From Choanephora cucurbitarum (lineage: Eukaryota > Mucoromycota > Mucoromycetes > Mucorales > Choanephoraceae), in assembly GCA_025331435.1 (NCBI GenBank), contig JAIWNI010000003.1:186001-250000 (forward strand): 64,000 nucleotides of DNA, given 5' to 3'. This document shows positions 1-11,888 of the stretch, one piece after another; the stretch's first letter is position 1, and each line of letters starts with the position of its first letter. The translations under genes were made by a program, and so were the position numbers. The notes beneath the pieces were generated by a model that was not told the DNA's origin, made no database searches, and saw only the letters and a list, made by a program, of their open reading frames with translations.

Positions 1-1402
1 AAACAGTCTCCCTTTGCAAACTTGTCTTTGACCTTGACCAAAACAGTTCAGTTGAGCGTAAAAAAAGGAGAGTACGGAGAAAGAGAGAGAGAAAGTAGGC
101 CTATGGGCATGCTTCAAGATTGTTTCCTGAATTTCTGGTACTTTGTGTATGCCAGCATTGTTCATGAACAATGTATCTGCCCTCCAAAATATCCATTGCA
201 CCCTGAATAAAAACAAAGGAACTTTTATGGTTATCTCCTACTTTGGCGTCGGCACCAACTCTCACCGGCTTCTTTTTCTTTTTTCCTTTGCTTCATAGTT
301 GTGTCAACATATCTGGTCTGGACTAGTTACTCTGTACTTTTAGCCGAAAGATTATCCGAGTGATATACGTTTAATTATTGGCTGTCTTTCTCTTTCTCAT
401 TTCTCTCCTAGTCTTTCTTTCCTTTTTTCACCCTTCTTCTTTGTCCAAAATGGGATTACTTTCCTATCCTTTACGTTCGCAAAAACAACGCATTGTTGGA
501 CGCATGCCACAAGAGAAAGAGGAAAAAAATAGAGGCTGATTTCGTCTTTTTTTTTCTGTTTTGTACGTATGTGTTACCATCAAAACAACACGACGAGATA
601 CTTCATGGATAAACTTGTGATGAATGCAACAACATGTACCATTCAAGGTAAGGTTTTCTTACTGAAACTGAGTAACCTGAGCTTTTGCCCAAATTCTTCC
701 ATTCGTTTTCTCGAAATCATTCCGATTATTTTAAGAAAGAAAACAATCCTGTATAGAAGAAAAGAACAGAAGGAAAGAGCCATAAGCAGCAAACTTTCTT
801 TAACTCAAGAGAACCATTGCTCAAGAACTGGCTTCATACTTGTATTGTATGTAAAGGAATATGCTATTTCCTGCAAGGAATACCAAAATTGCTTGTCCAA
901 CCTGCCAACCAACTCCCCCTGTCGGGCAATTGCACCGATATGATTTTCTTGCTATCAAAAAAAAAGCAAATACATACATTGAAAGGAGAGAGGGAAAAAA
1001 GCAATTACACTGTTCTGATTATATGTTCAAAGAGACAAAGAACTCCTTTTCTCTTGTTGTTGCAAGAATCACTTGTAATTTTCATCTTTTTTTTTTTCTT
1101 TCTATCGGTGGTATAGCCCGATCATGACTTCTTAGTAAGCATTGATTTTTTTATAGCTGGATTTGCGCATCTGACTTTTTACTCTTTTGGGTTCCTGTGT
1201 ACAGTGACCTATCAAAAAAATCAAGAATTTTTTTTAATATCCGCAAAATCACAATCATCATGTCTTGGTCTTTGTCCTCTAACAATCACTTTTCAACCTT
1301 CTAAGACCTCCAAACTTACACAATACAATCAGAAAACCGTTACAAATATAAATAATAACTTTTTTTCAGTAAAAAGATATAGTTTATTATAATAAAAATA
1401 CA
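1..1402. other. non-coding stretch, no gene supported
   Basis: AT-rich sequence with many T and A runs. A 124-codon open frame on the + strand (569-943) has no recognisable domain. Fragments with paired cysteines around 820-960 fall in different frames and could be remnants of an old zinc-binding coding sequence, but this is not demonstrable by eye. Confidence 0.6.
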
Positions 1403-2100
1403 TTAATAGGGGGTAGGCCCCCCTTTATTTTTTATCACTAGTCTAAGTCTTTGAGGCATGCTTGCAACAAGACGGTCCCAGTCCTTGGGCTGAAGTTCGT
1501 CCCAAATCTTTTGCAAGCATGCCTTGTGTTTATCCATGGTTTTGAAGCGGCCTTGCTTGCTTGCCTGGGCCTGCACACGCCGTTTCATAATCATCCATAA
1601 ATTTTCGATTGGATTCAAATCCGGCGATTGTGCAGGCCAGTCTAGCACATCAAGGCCCTTCTCTGTCTTCCATTCCTTGGCAATTTTAGATCTATGGACT
1701 GGAGCCCCATCTTCCATCAACACGAGACCCTGCTCCAATCCATAAAATCTTGTCAGAGGACCTTCGTAGATGGACGATACGAATCCAGGGCCCCTTCGTT
1801 CTTCATCGCCAAGGAAGTGCAAGCCTGACTTCTTACCAGACCTTATAGCACCCCAGACCATCAAGGAGGATCTACCACTCTTGAAGCTGGGTGCAAGACA
1901 GCCCTCCAGGTACTTCTCGGTTGTCAGGCGCCAAACCTTCACCACGGCTGAATTCTTGCCATTTTCAAAGATATTACCTGTTTCATTGTGTTCTAAACTC
2001 AGAAAGAAGCCATCTCAACATCCTCGTCTTTTTCGAGAATCTCTTCAAGGGCTACCTTACTTAAAATATTTTTAATCAGTCAACTACTGCTCAACTTATA
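1403..2100 (-). mobile_element. Tc1/mariner-type transposase relic
   Basis: The minus strand is open from 1945 down to 1403 and encodes the C-terminal part of a Tc1/mariner (IS630 superfamily) DDE transposase. Diagnostic pieces are the SLMVWGAI strand, the MEDGAPVH segment carrying the second catalytic Asp, and WPAQSPDLNPIENLW with the third acidic residue. The same frame extends upstream to about 2000, then hits a stop. The upstream coding sense continues in another frame (ALEEILEKDEDVEM, about 2005-2050), so a frameshift near 1999-2010 interrupts the gene close to where the first catalytic Asp is expected. A further open minus-strand stretch at about 2105-2275 may be the N-terminal part or unrelated. 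No convincing terminal inverted repeats were found, so the element looks truncated and inactive. The family call is firm; the borders are not. Confidence 0.85.
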
Positions 2101-2275
2101 CCTTCTTGTTCGTCGTAATTGGTATGGAATTGAATCTGCGCTTGCGGCAGAATGCGCCATCCATATGGATGATGCGGCTACCATAAGGGGAGATTGGCCT
2201 GCACAAATTCCCAAGCAAGTGTTCTAGCTTGTCGGCCGTAAAGTGACCATGTTGATTGGGTTTACCTATTTACTA

Positions 2276-4744
2276 TCATTCACTGACCACACTGTCAAAC
2301 TGTCTTCAATTGTTTTTTTTTGCTTCAGCCTTTTGGTCCTGTTTGTAAAATATCTCTTCAAAAGTTACAGATAATGACCCTTTGCCCATACTGATAATCT
2401 CTTCCTTATGAATCCTGATTTGTGAAGTTAGAGAGAGCAGACAACAAACGGCGAGGGCTTTCTTAGTAGCAAATTATTGAAGCAAGCGCTCGATTCATCA
2501 AGAACGGTAGACACCGCTAAAGAACCCAAAAACTGGCTGGAATTGATGAGGATTAAATCGGTAGCAGGTGAAGATGGTAAGTCACGTCAGCATACAAATG
2601 AACTTAAAGAATGCAGTTCTGCAAAACTGGTTTCAATCTTCTTGTTAGAGGAGGTATATCTTTCTTTTTTTTTATGCGAAACGAACCAATGGGTACGTAG
2701 AGCTATAAACTAGAGAGCTAATACAAAGGAACAGCACCATTAGTTGCGTATATCTTTTTCTTTAATTGCACGAGCTTATAAAGTAGGAATTCCAACAAAA
2801 CTCTTGCAACATCTCGCGATAGTGTTTCATATCGCATCGACATGATATGCTTCTAGGTAACACCACTTTAAAGACTGTGACTAGAAACGGTATATCACAA
2901 GACAAAAAGAAGAAGATATGCAATAGATCAAAAAGCTAGATAAAAAAACTTGAGAAAGTTATTTGTATCCAACAAAAGAATATGTTTTGTTAAGAAAATG
3001 TTATACATGTGTTTCAAATCTAGTAATACTACTTTATAACTATTAGTGAGGCTTAAAGAGTTTGACAGAAGCGAAGAACCTACATTTGTAAGGCAACGCG
3101 ATAGGCTAACAAAAAAGAAAGAACTGAAAATGTATGTACTTCCTATATGGCTGTTTTCAATACTTTGCTTTCTGTGAAGATGTGATATCCTATGGTATTA
3201 TAAATGCATTGTTTCATCTTTTCCTTTTTTTTTGTTTACAGTTCATGTGTCACCTTTGTCATACAGAAGAACTCACATAGAACATAAAGCGGTAGGCTGA
3301 TGAAAAGCCCTTTTTTCTCAATTCTAATGCATATCAGTTCAGTACTTACTCTCTAGCCTTCTGATTCTGATTGCTGTAGAGAAAAGACTACTGAAGCTAA
3401 GGTTCAAATGATAAGTCAAGGAAATATTGCTGTCTTGACGAATAATAGAAGGTACTTTAATCTTTTTTTTTTTATTGTTCAAGCAAAATTCGATTAGCCT
3501 CAAAAAAGAAAAGCCTGTCAAATAGTTGCCGCATTTTCTGATTGATAATAAAGCATGGAATATTACGTTAACTGCTATCGTTTCATGACTCCTAATTCCT
3601 CTTGCTTGAGTCTAGTATAGAACGATGCAGTATATAGATATTGTAAATCATACCCCCTACCTATTCTAATTTGCTGCCGAACTTAGTACCATATGATACT
3701 TGAAGCGAGCCAGTTCGAAACAGAATGCATCTTTAAAGATTTAGTGTTCAGTCCTTTTTAAGCATTCATAACGCCTTTGTCAGGCCTTATCATCTTGATT
3801 TTTTAAAAGCTGTGTCATCAATTGCTTGATGCAATCTGTAGTTTTAATCTTTAGTTCTTATAAATTTTTGAGTTTCTTTCATTAATTTGCCAGATTAATT
3901 GATTAATAATAACTAGAAAATCATTTGCATATGTAGAACTGGGATTGATCAATTTAATTTGAGTTGAGACTGCTAAATTATAAATTGCTCAAATCTGAGC
4001 AAATCCGCGGGGGTTAAAAAGAAAAATAATGCGAAATTTGGGTTCTTCCGAACTTCAGGAGAAGGTGATTGATGAGCCGTTTTAAATCCTTGTTGTAAAA
4101 ACACTTACCAACCCGCTTGTTCTTTTTTCCTGATTAGGTCAGCTTATTTTGCTTCTCTGTTTCTGTATGAAAAAGATAGAGAGAAAGAAAAAAAGGGTGT
4201 GAGAAAGATTTGCCTATCATAGAAGGATTAAGCTGAATCGAATAGCATCGGCTTTGTGATTATTTGATTGGCTGAGGCACTTTCTTATCTCGATTTCGAA
4301 CTTTCAATATTTTCGGGGAAGCTTCTTTTTTTTCTAAAATTATCAATACTCTTGATCGGTTGATCAATCAATTTTTTTTAGATACATGAACTCAACCATG
4401 GGCTCAAGATTTTTATGTTGCTTTCTATTAATCACCTTCTCCCAGTAAACCTTAAGAGAGAAGAAAAGTGCACAAGAAACTTAATGTGGTGGTACAAAGA
4501 AACCATGGAAAAAAAGAATATTTAACCAGGATTGAGTTTTGTTTCTTTTTTTTAATGTTCTATAATATAATGGTAATGTGCATATGCTGTAGGTTTCTTT
4601 TTTCTCTTTTACAACAATAAGTTAGTTTTAGGTGTTTATGTACAGGTCATCTTCTTGTTTTCTGCATAGACATAGTATAAGGAGGGGGTTATTTCGGGAT
4701 ATAATGTAGAATAGGCGGCAGTTCTTCCATTGTAATGCTGTTAC
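2276..4744. other. intergenic, nothing recognised
   Basis: Long AT-rich stretch with only short open frames on either strand. A short open frame near 2477-2713 (+) has a protein-like composition but no start codon of the ATG type and no recognisable motif. The last 300 bases probably hold the 3' end of the velvet gene transcript. Confidence 0.55.
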
Positions 4745-5115
4745 CTAATTGATGGAGTGAGTGAAGCGGACCACATCAAGGTCAACAAGAGAAGGGATTG
4801 TACCTTGAAAAGTTGCTGCTGTATTCAGTATTTTTGGTTCATTGAGCATAGTAATTGGAGCTAACTGGACATCATTGCTTCTTTTTAAAGGTGGTGGATC
4901 GTTTTGATCTAGAAGATAAGAGAGACTAAGTCGTCTTTTGTTTGGTGCCGTGTCTGATGGATACATATGAAATAATGTTAATGCTAGACAAAAGAAAAGG
5001 ATTAAATGGTGTGCTACCTGTGGGACATAATCGTTTAAATGCTGATGTCGATCTATCGTTATATTGCATGTCATAGGGTTGAGGAGGTGACAGTGTTTTC
5101 TTATTTATCTGTTGT

Positions 5116-5153
<38 letters not shown>

Positions 5154-6177
5154 TTGTTGTTGTTGTTGTTGCTGTTGCTGCTGCTGTTGTTGCTGTTGTT
5201 GCTGCTGCTGTTGTCGGTCTGAGGGCGATGATTCTATAGCTTTTCTTATATCTTTCTTTTTTGAATGAACATATCTAGATGGTCTTGGTCCAGACTCTTT
5301 TCTAATTCTGATCTTCAATCCTTGCTTTGCAAAACTTTGAACCAAAGGGCATGATCGATACATACCAGGGAACTATTGTTTTCAATTAGTCGACTTGATT
5401 CTATATGATGATAATCAGCTTACTGCTTTAGCTGAGTATACAGTGAAGGGCTCTGTCAATATAGAAGAATTATAATGCACTGTTTGACTAGAATACAATA
5501 AAAAAATAAAAGCAGATAAGCAAAAAGGCTAGATAGAAGAAGAAAAGTATCCTACTCTCGAATATCAAAAAGACACATGCGCAATCGATAGCTGCCTTCT
5601 GCTCTCACCGATATATCGGAAAACACAAAAAAGGCACCTTCTGTTTCATCTAAATCTCGTAAAGTATAGAGGGAAGAAACAGTGCGTCCCACTGTTAGCT
5701 TGCTATGCAACAGAATGTTAGGTTGTCCTGATGGATCGTCCTCAGCAGGTACTAAAACGGCAATCAGGAAAAGGTAAGAACATAAGGCTGAGATTCTATA
5801 ATAGGAAGTAATTCAGTTATGTTAAAGATATCCATTTGATTCTTTCTGTTAGAAATCATAAGCAATGTACCTCTCCATACTTTCATCTTTGCTTGAATTT
5901 CTCATTTTGATTTGCACTACAGGTGGTGGGTCGATAGGTCTCCTATCAACTAGTGTGTTTATCAAGCAATTTTTTTAGGGCACTGCTTTATTTTGTTACA
6001 TTTAACTTTGTTACCTCTTTCACCTATACCACACATTCTAGAATGTACAGGTTGTTGCCTAATAATCAGCTCAAAATCACTAAGAAGAGAGAAACGATAA
6101 GAAGATCCTAAAAATGAGTTACTGAATGAAGTTCTCTTACTTATTTGAACTTTTAGGTCGAATATCTTTTTTAGCAA
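4745..6177 (-). CDS. velvet-domain transcription regulator with polyQ tract
   Basis: Velvet proteins are fungal DNA-binding factors that couple development, spore formation and metabolism. I assembled six exons on the minus strand: 6177-6015, 5949-5871, 5795-5556, 5487-5424, 5372-5018 and 4983-4745. Every junction is GT..AG and in phase, giving 1140 nt (379 residues plus stop). The velvet signatures run in order: FELIIRQQPVHSRMCGIGER, then DRRPIDPPPVVQI, then LYTLRDLDETEGAFFVFSD, then SVRAEGSYRLRMCLFD, then PFTVYSAKAFPGM, then SFAKQGLKIRIRKE. After the domain come a basic stretch (HSKKKDIRK), a run of 35 Gln, and a tail with a KRR motif that could be a nuclear signal. Which velvet subfamily (VosA, VelB, VelC or VeA) is not decided. 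The 55 residues before the first motif are unconserved, so the exact start is uncertain. Confidence 0.9.
5109..5213 (-). repeat. CAG/CAA repeat coding 35 glutamines
   Basis: An uninterrupted run of 35 Gln codons in exon 5 of the velvet gene, made of mixed CAG and CAA triplets. On the + strand it reads as CTG/TTG and opens spurious Val/Leu/Ala-rich frames that are not genes. The CAA interruptions should reduce slippage compared with pure CAG. Confidence 0.95.
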
Positions 6178-6894
6178 ATGTATTCTATCACTTTTAGTTT
6201 ATTCGAATGACGATTTGATGTGGTTTTTGTATTCGCTAGACGAACCTTGCATTTCTTCAAAAACAGAGAGTTAATAGAACAAGAGGTAAGGGAAGACGCC
6301 TTTTTTGTTGAGCAAAGAGAAAGGAGTCTATAAGAATTAATAAGAAGCGGGAGAAGAAATGAAACTTATTAAAAAAAGAAAAGAAAAAGAGAAATAAGGT
6401 CCTGCGTGCCATACTGCTGGATTTTCTTTTATTTTGTGAGTTCTTATTGCCCGATCGAAAGGGTTTCCCGGACTAAAAAAAAAGAACGTCCCCGCGTAAA
6501 TAGATATTAGTCTTCCAAACAGACAACTTAAAGCATATGTTTGTCATCTTATAGTGTTGGACTTTATCCTAATTTAAACTTGCACTACATCAAAGCAAAG
6601 AGAATCTTACTTTTTGCAAATACACATGTAATTTTTTGTTTTAGTTAAAAGAAAAAAAAAAGCTTTTTTTTTTGTTGATCCATTATACAGCGCAGACAAA
6701 GCGATCTTTCGTTTGTCATACTCTTTCATCTCAAGCATGTATTTCCATATCTGGTCTTTTTGATGCGCTCATTTTCTCTTTCTCTTTCTTGTGTATGAAA
6801 CACATAACACACATGTACAAAAGAGCATATTTATAAACATCACAAACGGATAGAATACGTTACACAAGAACCAGAAAAATCATGTATTACATAA
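6178..6894. other. intergenic between velvet gene and small membrane-protein gene
   Basis: Contains the presumed promoter of the velvet gene (minus strand, upstream of 6177) and the 3' region of the next minus-strand gene. Purine-rich runs lie around 6340-6400 and several A/T runs around 6640-6680. No coding sequence was seen. Confidence 0.6.
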
Positions 6895-7383
6895 TTACTT
6901 GCTTTTATTGACTGCACCTTCCATTGCTAACACTTCTTTTTCCAAGTGCCGTCTAAGCATTTGTTCTTTTTCTTTTTCAGCTGTGCGCAATGCTTCTCTC
7001 TCCAATGCATATTTCCTTTCTCTTTCTCTATATTGATCCTCATGGAAAGATTGATTGTATTCTATATCGTTACGGCTTATTACTGCGGGTGACTGACGGT
7101 GTTGACGAGCATCATATACTTTAACAGAACAAGTTAGTCAATCTTCTTTTCTGTATGTCATACAAAACTTACCCCAGTAGCCTGCATAAATCATCGCTGA
7201 TACAGCACCTGCAATACCTATGCGCTTGATATTGCGTCGATAAGCATATGCTTTTTCGTAGTAGTCTGAAGATCCTGGGGGACCAATCGCCTTGGTCTCG
7301 AAACGGTCCAGGGCATACTTGATTCCATATACAGAAGCACCTCCAATCAATGCTAACAAGACAGGTGGTAATCTAGGTATCAT
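6895..7383 (-). CDS. small membrane protein, function unknown
   Basis: Two exons on the minus strand: the first starts at the ATG at 7383 (MIPRLPPVLLALIGGASVYG), and a short intron near 7125-7175 joins it to a second exon ending at the TAA at 6895-6897. The product is about 145 residues. The N-terminus holds a hydrophobic segment at roughly residues 5-22, then a GPPGSSDYYEKAYAYRR region, then a second hydrophobic stretch near residues 57-70. The C-terminal exon is highly charged and probably a coiled coil (EREREKYALEREALRTAEKE). The short hydrophobic start and the size would fit a small mitochondrial or ER membrane protein, but I do not recognise the family. The codon usage and clean splice sites argue that it is real. 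Confidence 0.7.
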
Positions 7384-7484
7384 TTTATTTTAAGCTCTTT
7401 TTTTAGACTCTAATAATAAACTTTCTGTTTATTAGTTAAATGCTTAGAATAAATATAATCTTTTCTTTAGAGAAAAAATAAAAC

Positions 7485-7546
7485 CTGAGACCTATTGCAT
7501 CCGACTTATTTTATGTCGGAGTTGTGGTTTCTCAGTCACAGGTCTC
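7485..7546. other. short hairpin-rich segment with competing stems
   Basis: GAGACCT (7487-7493) is the exact reverse complement of AGGTCTC (7540-7546). CTGAGA (7485-7490) is also the exact complement of TCTCAG (7530-7535), so the two outer stems exclude each other. Between them TCCGAC (7500-7505) pairs with GTCGGA (7515-7520) around a 9-nt loop. The segment lies about 100-165 bases upstream of the ATG of the minus-strand gene at 7383, so it may be in that gene's 5' leader. It is not a tRNA. The short stems could arise by chance. Confidence 0.4.
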
Positions 7547-10518
7547 CAAGTTTTTGGACAATTTCACCCGACTGCCAATAAGATTCTTGCTTTAGTTAAT
7601 ATTTTATTGTAATTTATGCAGGAACAAATAGAAAATTTCATATTCATAACATAAAAAACAGATAAACCAAAGTATCTATAGATATGAGCTTTTGCTAGAT
7701 AGTAAGCAAAAGTTGCAATGTGCATGAAGCTGTCCGTAAAGCAGCATAGATAAACTCGTCTTTTTTTTTTAAGAGCAGACAACAAAATGAGCGATAATGA
7801 CTTTGGTGAGAAGAACAAGGCATTGCACTGAACAAAATTCCTCTAATTCAATACTACTACTAGTATGCCAAAACCAGAATGACATAAACTAACCAAGCTG
7901 GGTTTCCTGGAAACAAAGACAAAAAGTGCGTGCTTTGAAAAGTGAGTTTTAAGGGAGCTCCCAGCTATAGCTTACTAATGTTAGCGAGAGACCAACGGAT
8001 CTGAGTAACACGCTTTCAGTAGTGATCAGGCAATATTTTTAAAACTCCAAAAAGAAAAGTTTTTTTTCTGAAGCACAGGGTTTTGTAATACCTAATTTTC
8101 ACAGATATATTAAAAAAGATAACCAATAAAGAATAGACCAGTTAGTCTGGGATGGATTCAGAGGGTTCAAATACCAGAATTCAATAAACAGAGTGTGTAT
8201 TCTGGATCGATACAGTATCACAAACACAACGTTTCAAGAGAAACAAAGCTATGTCTTAAAGATAAGTAACAATTCATGTTCCATACTTACGTAAGAAAAA
8301 AAGCGGCTATTTTTGGACAAGACAGCTAAAAAATAGACATTGATAGTAAACTTCATTCTGCACAACGAATGGTCCATCTTGTATTCCCTATATTGCTTTT
8401 GTGCCATTGTTATGACATGTGTCAATATATAGCAAATAGGAGCAGGCACAAACTACTTAAACATAAGTTTCATCATGCTGCTGAGATCATGGCTCCGAAT
8501 TTTATTGATGCTAAACTAGTTTTTCAAAGGACTTTAGTTTGTGAGCTAAATCAGCTTTCTTGGCGATTGGTTCCTCGAGTAGAAATAAAATCCTAACAAG
8601 AAATACAGATCAAAGCTTTGCCAAAGTAGATGAAATAAAGAAATGAATAACTATAAACATGTATGAATATGCAGCAGTTTCAGAATGTTATTATCTGCTA
8701 ATTTTAAAGATTCTAGGTCTGATCTAATTACCTTTCATGTCAAGGAAAATGAAAGGATAGGCGCCTTGACGAATATGCCATCAGTAATAAAAGGGACAAG
8801 ACTAGGCTGGCAACACTACAGCAAAATGAAGAAGTTTCAACATGAGCAAAGTATTCATCAAAACACTCTCAAGCTAAAGGCAAATGGACAGAATTGGCTA
8901 TGAAATACTTTCATATTCAAATTGATATGATTAGTTCCCTGAAATAGAAAGATTCAATCTGACACGTCTTGGACGAATGGCATGAGTTACGAATCAGAGG
9001 CATGGTAGCTCATACGTTTATTTGCCAGACCAATGACATTGAAAGAGCTTTTTCTCTGAGACCAAAGAAGCAAGAGAGTAACATGTGCGCTTTTTAAAAC
9101 AAGCAAGTAACAACATAATCTCTTTACAAAACAAGAGGAGCAATATATGTCCTAATGCTCAGCTGGTTTTTGCTTCTTTCGTTTTCCCTTTCAGAAAGCC
9201 CCAATGGTGTTTTCAACTGATACACTGCTATACAGGTCATTTTCTGAACAGGAAGGCCGGATAGTTCAAAGTATAGCTCAATTGAGCAGTACAAATGACG
9301 GTTTTGACTAAAAGAGAAAGAATAAAAGCTATAGTTTTGCCATAATTAGTCATCAACTGAAAGTATGTATATCAGTTCTTTTCAAGTGTGGTAGAGCCCC
9401 TTCATTTTTTGCCTATATTTGGTGTGTTGCTATCTTATCATCTATGACGCACCTTTAAAATAGGTTACTTCTCGCTCTGATTGTGACAGACTCAACTCCA
9501 TGGATGATTGAGTACATTAAAGCGATTCTCGGCTATGAGTAACATGGTACTTCCTTCCCTGAAATATTGAAATCGAGTCGTAACACATGTATCTTAAGTC
9601 AATGGAGTTTGTACTCTAACTGACTCGACATTAACCATGTGCAATGGTTCTTGTATTGCTCAAGGTAAAGAAGCTTTGACAGGTAAATAGTATGTAGAAA
9701 CTTGTGTTGTTAATCTCACGCCATTGCTTCTTTTTGTATGTTGTAGTAAAAGAGCATGCGGGGATTTGAATAATCCGTCTAAATGGCATTTACTGACTTA
9801 AAGTCCCAAAAAAGAAAAGAGCTTGATTCAACTCAGCCTCAGAGTATCTGTAATACTATATTTTACCAAAAGGATAATTGATCTGGAAAGAACAATGTAA
9901 GTCCGGATTGTGAAAATAGTCAAGGAGCCTCTAACCTGTTTCAGTACAATTATGGGCAAAAGACACAAGGTATTTGATTAATCTAGAAATTTCCTTTTAT
10001 GTAGAAGAGCGTGTCTCTTGAATTTCAAAAGAAAAAACTGCAAATCAGACCCCGTTTAACTCACTTTTTTCTTTTAGGAACAATAGAGTATTTATTCATT
10101 TTAGCGAATCATCATTACTTTCTTTTATTCCATTACATAAATAAATCCTTCCTTTTTTTTGCTTAAAAGAAAAACAATTGCAAGCCTGCAAGAAAAAAAA
10201 GCATATTAATGCCAAGTCAGTTTGCTAATTAAGCGTGTGGCCACTCTCCTTCGAATATAGGCGGGAGAGTTTTATACAGAAAAAAAAACCCTCAGTGATG
10301 CCCTACTGACTTCTTCATTGTTTACCCCTTAGTTGGTTGAATGCCCGCTAAAATGAGCGCTACCGAAAGTCATAATCAGAATTAGGGACCGTCTTTTTTA
10401 TTTACTATGGTTGTGGAATCTTATCCTCTCTTTTTCAGGACACAAGTTCGGGTCATTTGATTTATTTATCTTTTTTTCTTTCTTTCTTTACTTTTCCCTT
10501 TAGGCTATAATATCATCT
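7547..10518. other. gene-poor stretch of about 3 kb
   Basis: No intact gene seen. Short open pieces on the + strand, for example 8685-8903 and around 9490-9960, have protein-like composition but are broken by stops and frame changes and show no family motif. They may be decayed coding sequence. The last few hundred bases carry CT-rich runs (around 10440-10500) and are probably the promoter of the Rho gene. Confidence 0.5.
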
Positions 10519-11346
10519 ATGCAAAGAGTAAGTTTTATGGATAAGAAGAGAGCTGGCTATTTCCAGAAGTTGTTCTTATTCCTTTCCTTTCTTTTTATAG
10601 CTCAGTCGAAAGAAATTAGTTGTAGTAGGTGATGGTTTTTGCGGTAAAACCAGTCTTCTTCATGTCTTTCAACACAATGAATTTCCAGAGGTAGATTTAT
10701 ATAACAAAAAAACAGTTCTTTTTTTTTTTGGCAAGACTATTTATATATGAAAGGATTATGTCCCAACTGTTTTTGAAAACTACATTTCTATTATCAATCA
10801 TGAATCAGGAAAATCAATTGAATTATCGCTTTGGGACACAGCAGGCCAAGAAGATTATGATCGACTTCGACCCTTATGTTATCCCGAGACAGATGTCATT
10901 TTAGTTTGCTTTGCTATTGATCAAGTACAGTCCTTTATGAATGTGAAAGATACAGTATGTAGGACAGGTTTATTAGAAAGATGTTTCTCACATTCAAACT
11001 ATAGTGGATACCCGAGATGGATCATTTCTTGTTTAATGTGCCCCGTTTGTTGGTAGGCACAAAGAGTGACTTACGTACAGATGCAGCACGTATAGCTGAA
11101 TTACGCGCCAATGGGCAACAATTGATTAGTGTAGAACAGGTAATAACAGCTACTGTATTTTCTGTTACAAATGATGACCGAATAATTTGTTAGGCAGAGG
11201 CGCTAGCTAGAACGTTAAAGATGCAATATATTGAATGTAGTGCAAGGACGAATACAAATGTTGCCAAAGTAATCCATACAGCTACTGGACTTATTCTAAG
11301 CAATCGCAAAGGTGGGCTAAAAACCAAGATTTGTACCTTGTTGTAG
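10519..11346 (+). CDS. Rho-family small GTPase
   Basis: Rho GTPases switch between GDP and GTP forms at the membrane to steer actin, exocytosis and wall synthesis. Five exons in phase: 10519-10527, 10601-10690, 10754-10954, 11005-11139 and 11194-11346, giving 195 residues. The first exon is only nine bases (MQR). Motifs in order: P-loop GDGFCGKTS (residues about 12-20), effector region [10 protein letters not shown], switch [17 protein letters not shown], base-binding GTKSDL, and ECSA. It ends in CTLL, a CaaX box whose final Leu favours geranylgeranylation. Two points are unusual: Phe replaces the common Ala in the P-loop, and Ser follows the KT, as in Rho3-type proteins. The FPE...YVPTVFENY segment resembles both RhoA and Rho3 types, so I leave the subfamily open. 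Confidence 0.93.
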
Positions 11347-11888
11347 TTTTGTTTTATCTATTTAAGAAAATATAAGAGTGTGTGTCAGTCTTGTCTTTTC
11401 ACTGTTACTTTACCATCTAATAAAAAAAAACTAAAAAATGGATGATTTAATATCTTTCTGGGTTATACAATCTGCTCAACTCAATAAGGAAGGTTCAAAC
11501 CATTTCTCTATAAACTTCTAAATAAGGATTACTATTAAAATCAGTTGGTATATGTCATTGTATCTGGTATTTTGGAATAAGAGCCGCATTGTTTATTGTC
11601 GAGCTTCCCTTTTCATCAGAGTACTTGGTATGAGCCATTTGCTCAAAGAGGACACTATATCTTTTGACCGCTTTATTCCTTTTTACCTATGATTGTTACT
11701 AGCAAACTCTTGACTCTTATGTCCTCATTCAAAAAAAAAGTATATTACTGTCATTACATTTAAAAAGGCCAAGTCTTTAGAGAAAAAGAAAAAGAGTATT
11801 TAATATAAAAAAAATGATATAAAGGGTGTATAGATGTTGTATAATGCAGAAGAGATTTGATAAATATTATAAAGTGTACATATTGTTT
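11347..11888. other. intergenic, convergent 3' ends
   Basis: Lies between the stop of the Rho gene (+) and the stop of the dehydrogenase gene (-), so it holds both 3' regions. AT-rich with A-runs; no coding sequence seen. Confidence 0.6.

Noticed and set aside
569..943. 124-codon ORF on the + strand
   Set aside because: Low complexity near its middle, no family motif, no promoter or splice context; cysteine patterns are spread over different frames.
5039..5239. Val/Ala-rich ORF on the + strand
   Set aside because: It is the antisense of the CAG/CAA repeat in the velvet gene and has no independent support.
7480..7560. Possible TPP riboswitch on the minus strand (a CTGAGA string followed by ACC)
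   Set aside because: Only CTGAGA matches; the conserved TGATC and CAGCGTAGG blocks of the TPP aptamer are absent. Kept only as a hairpin segment.
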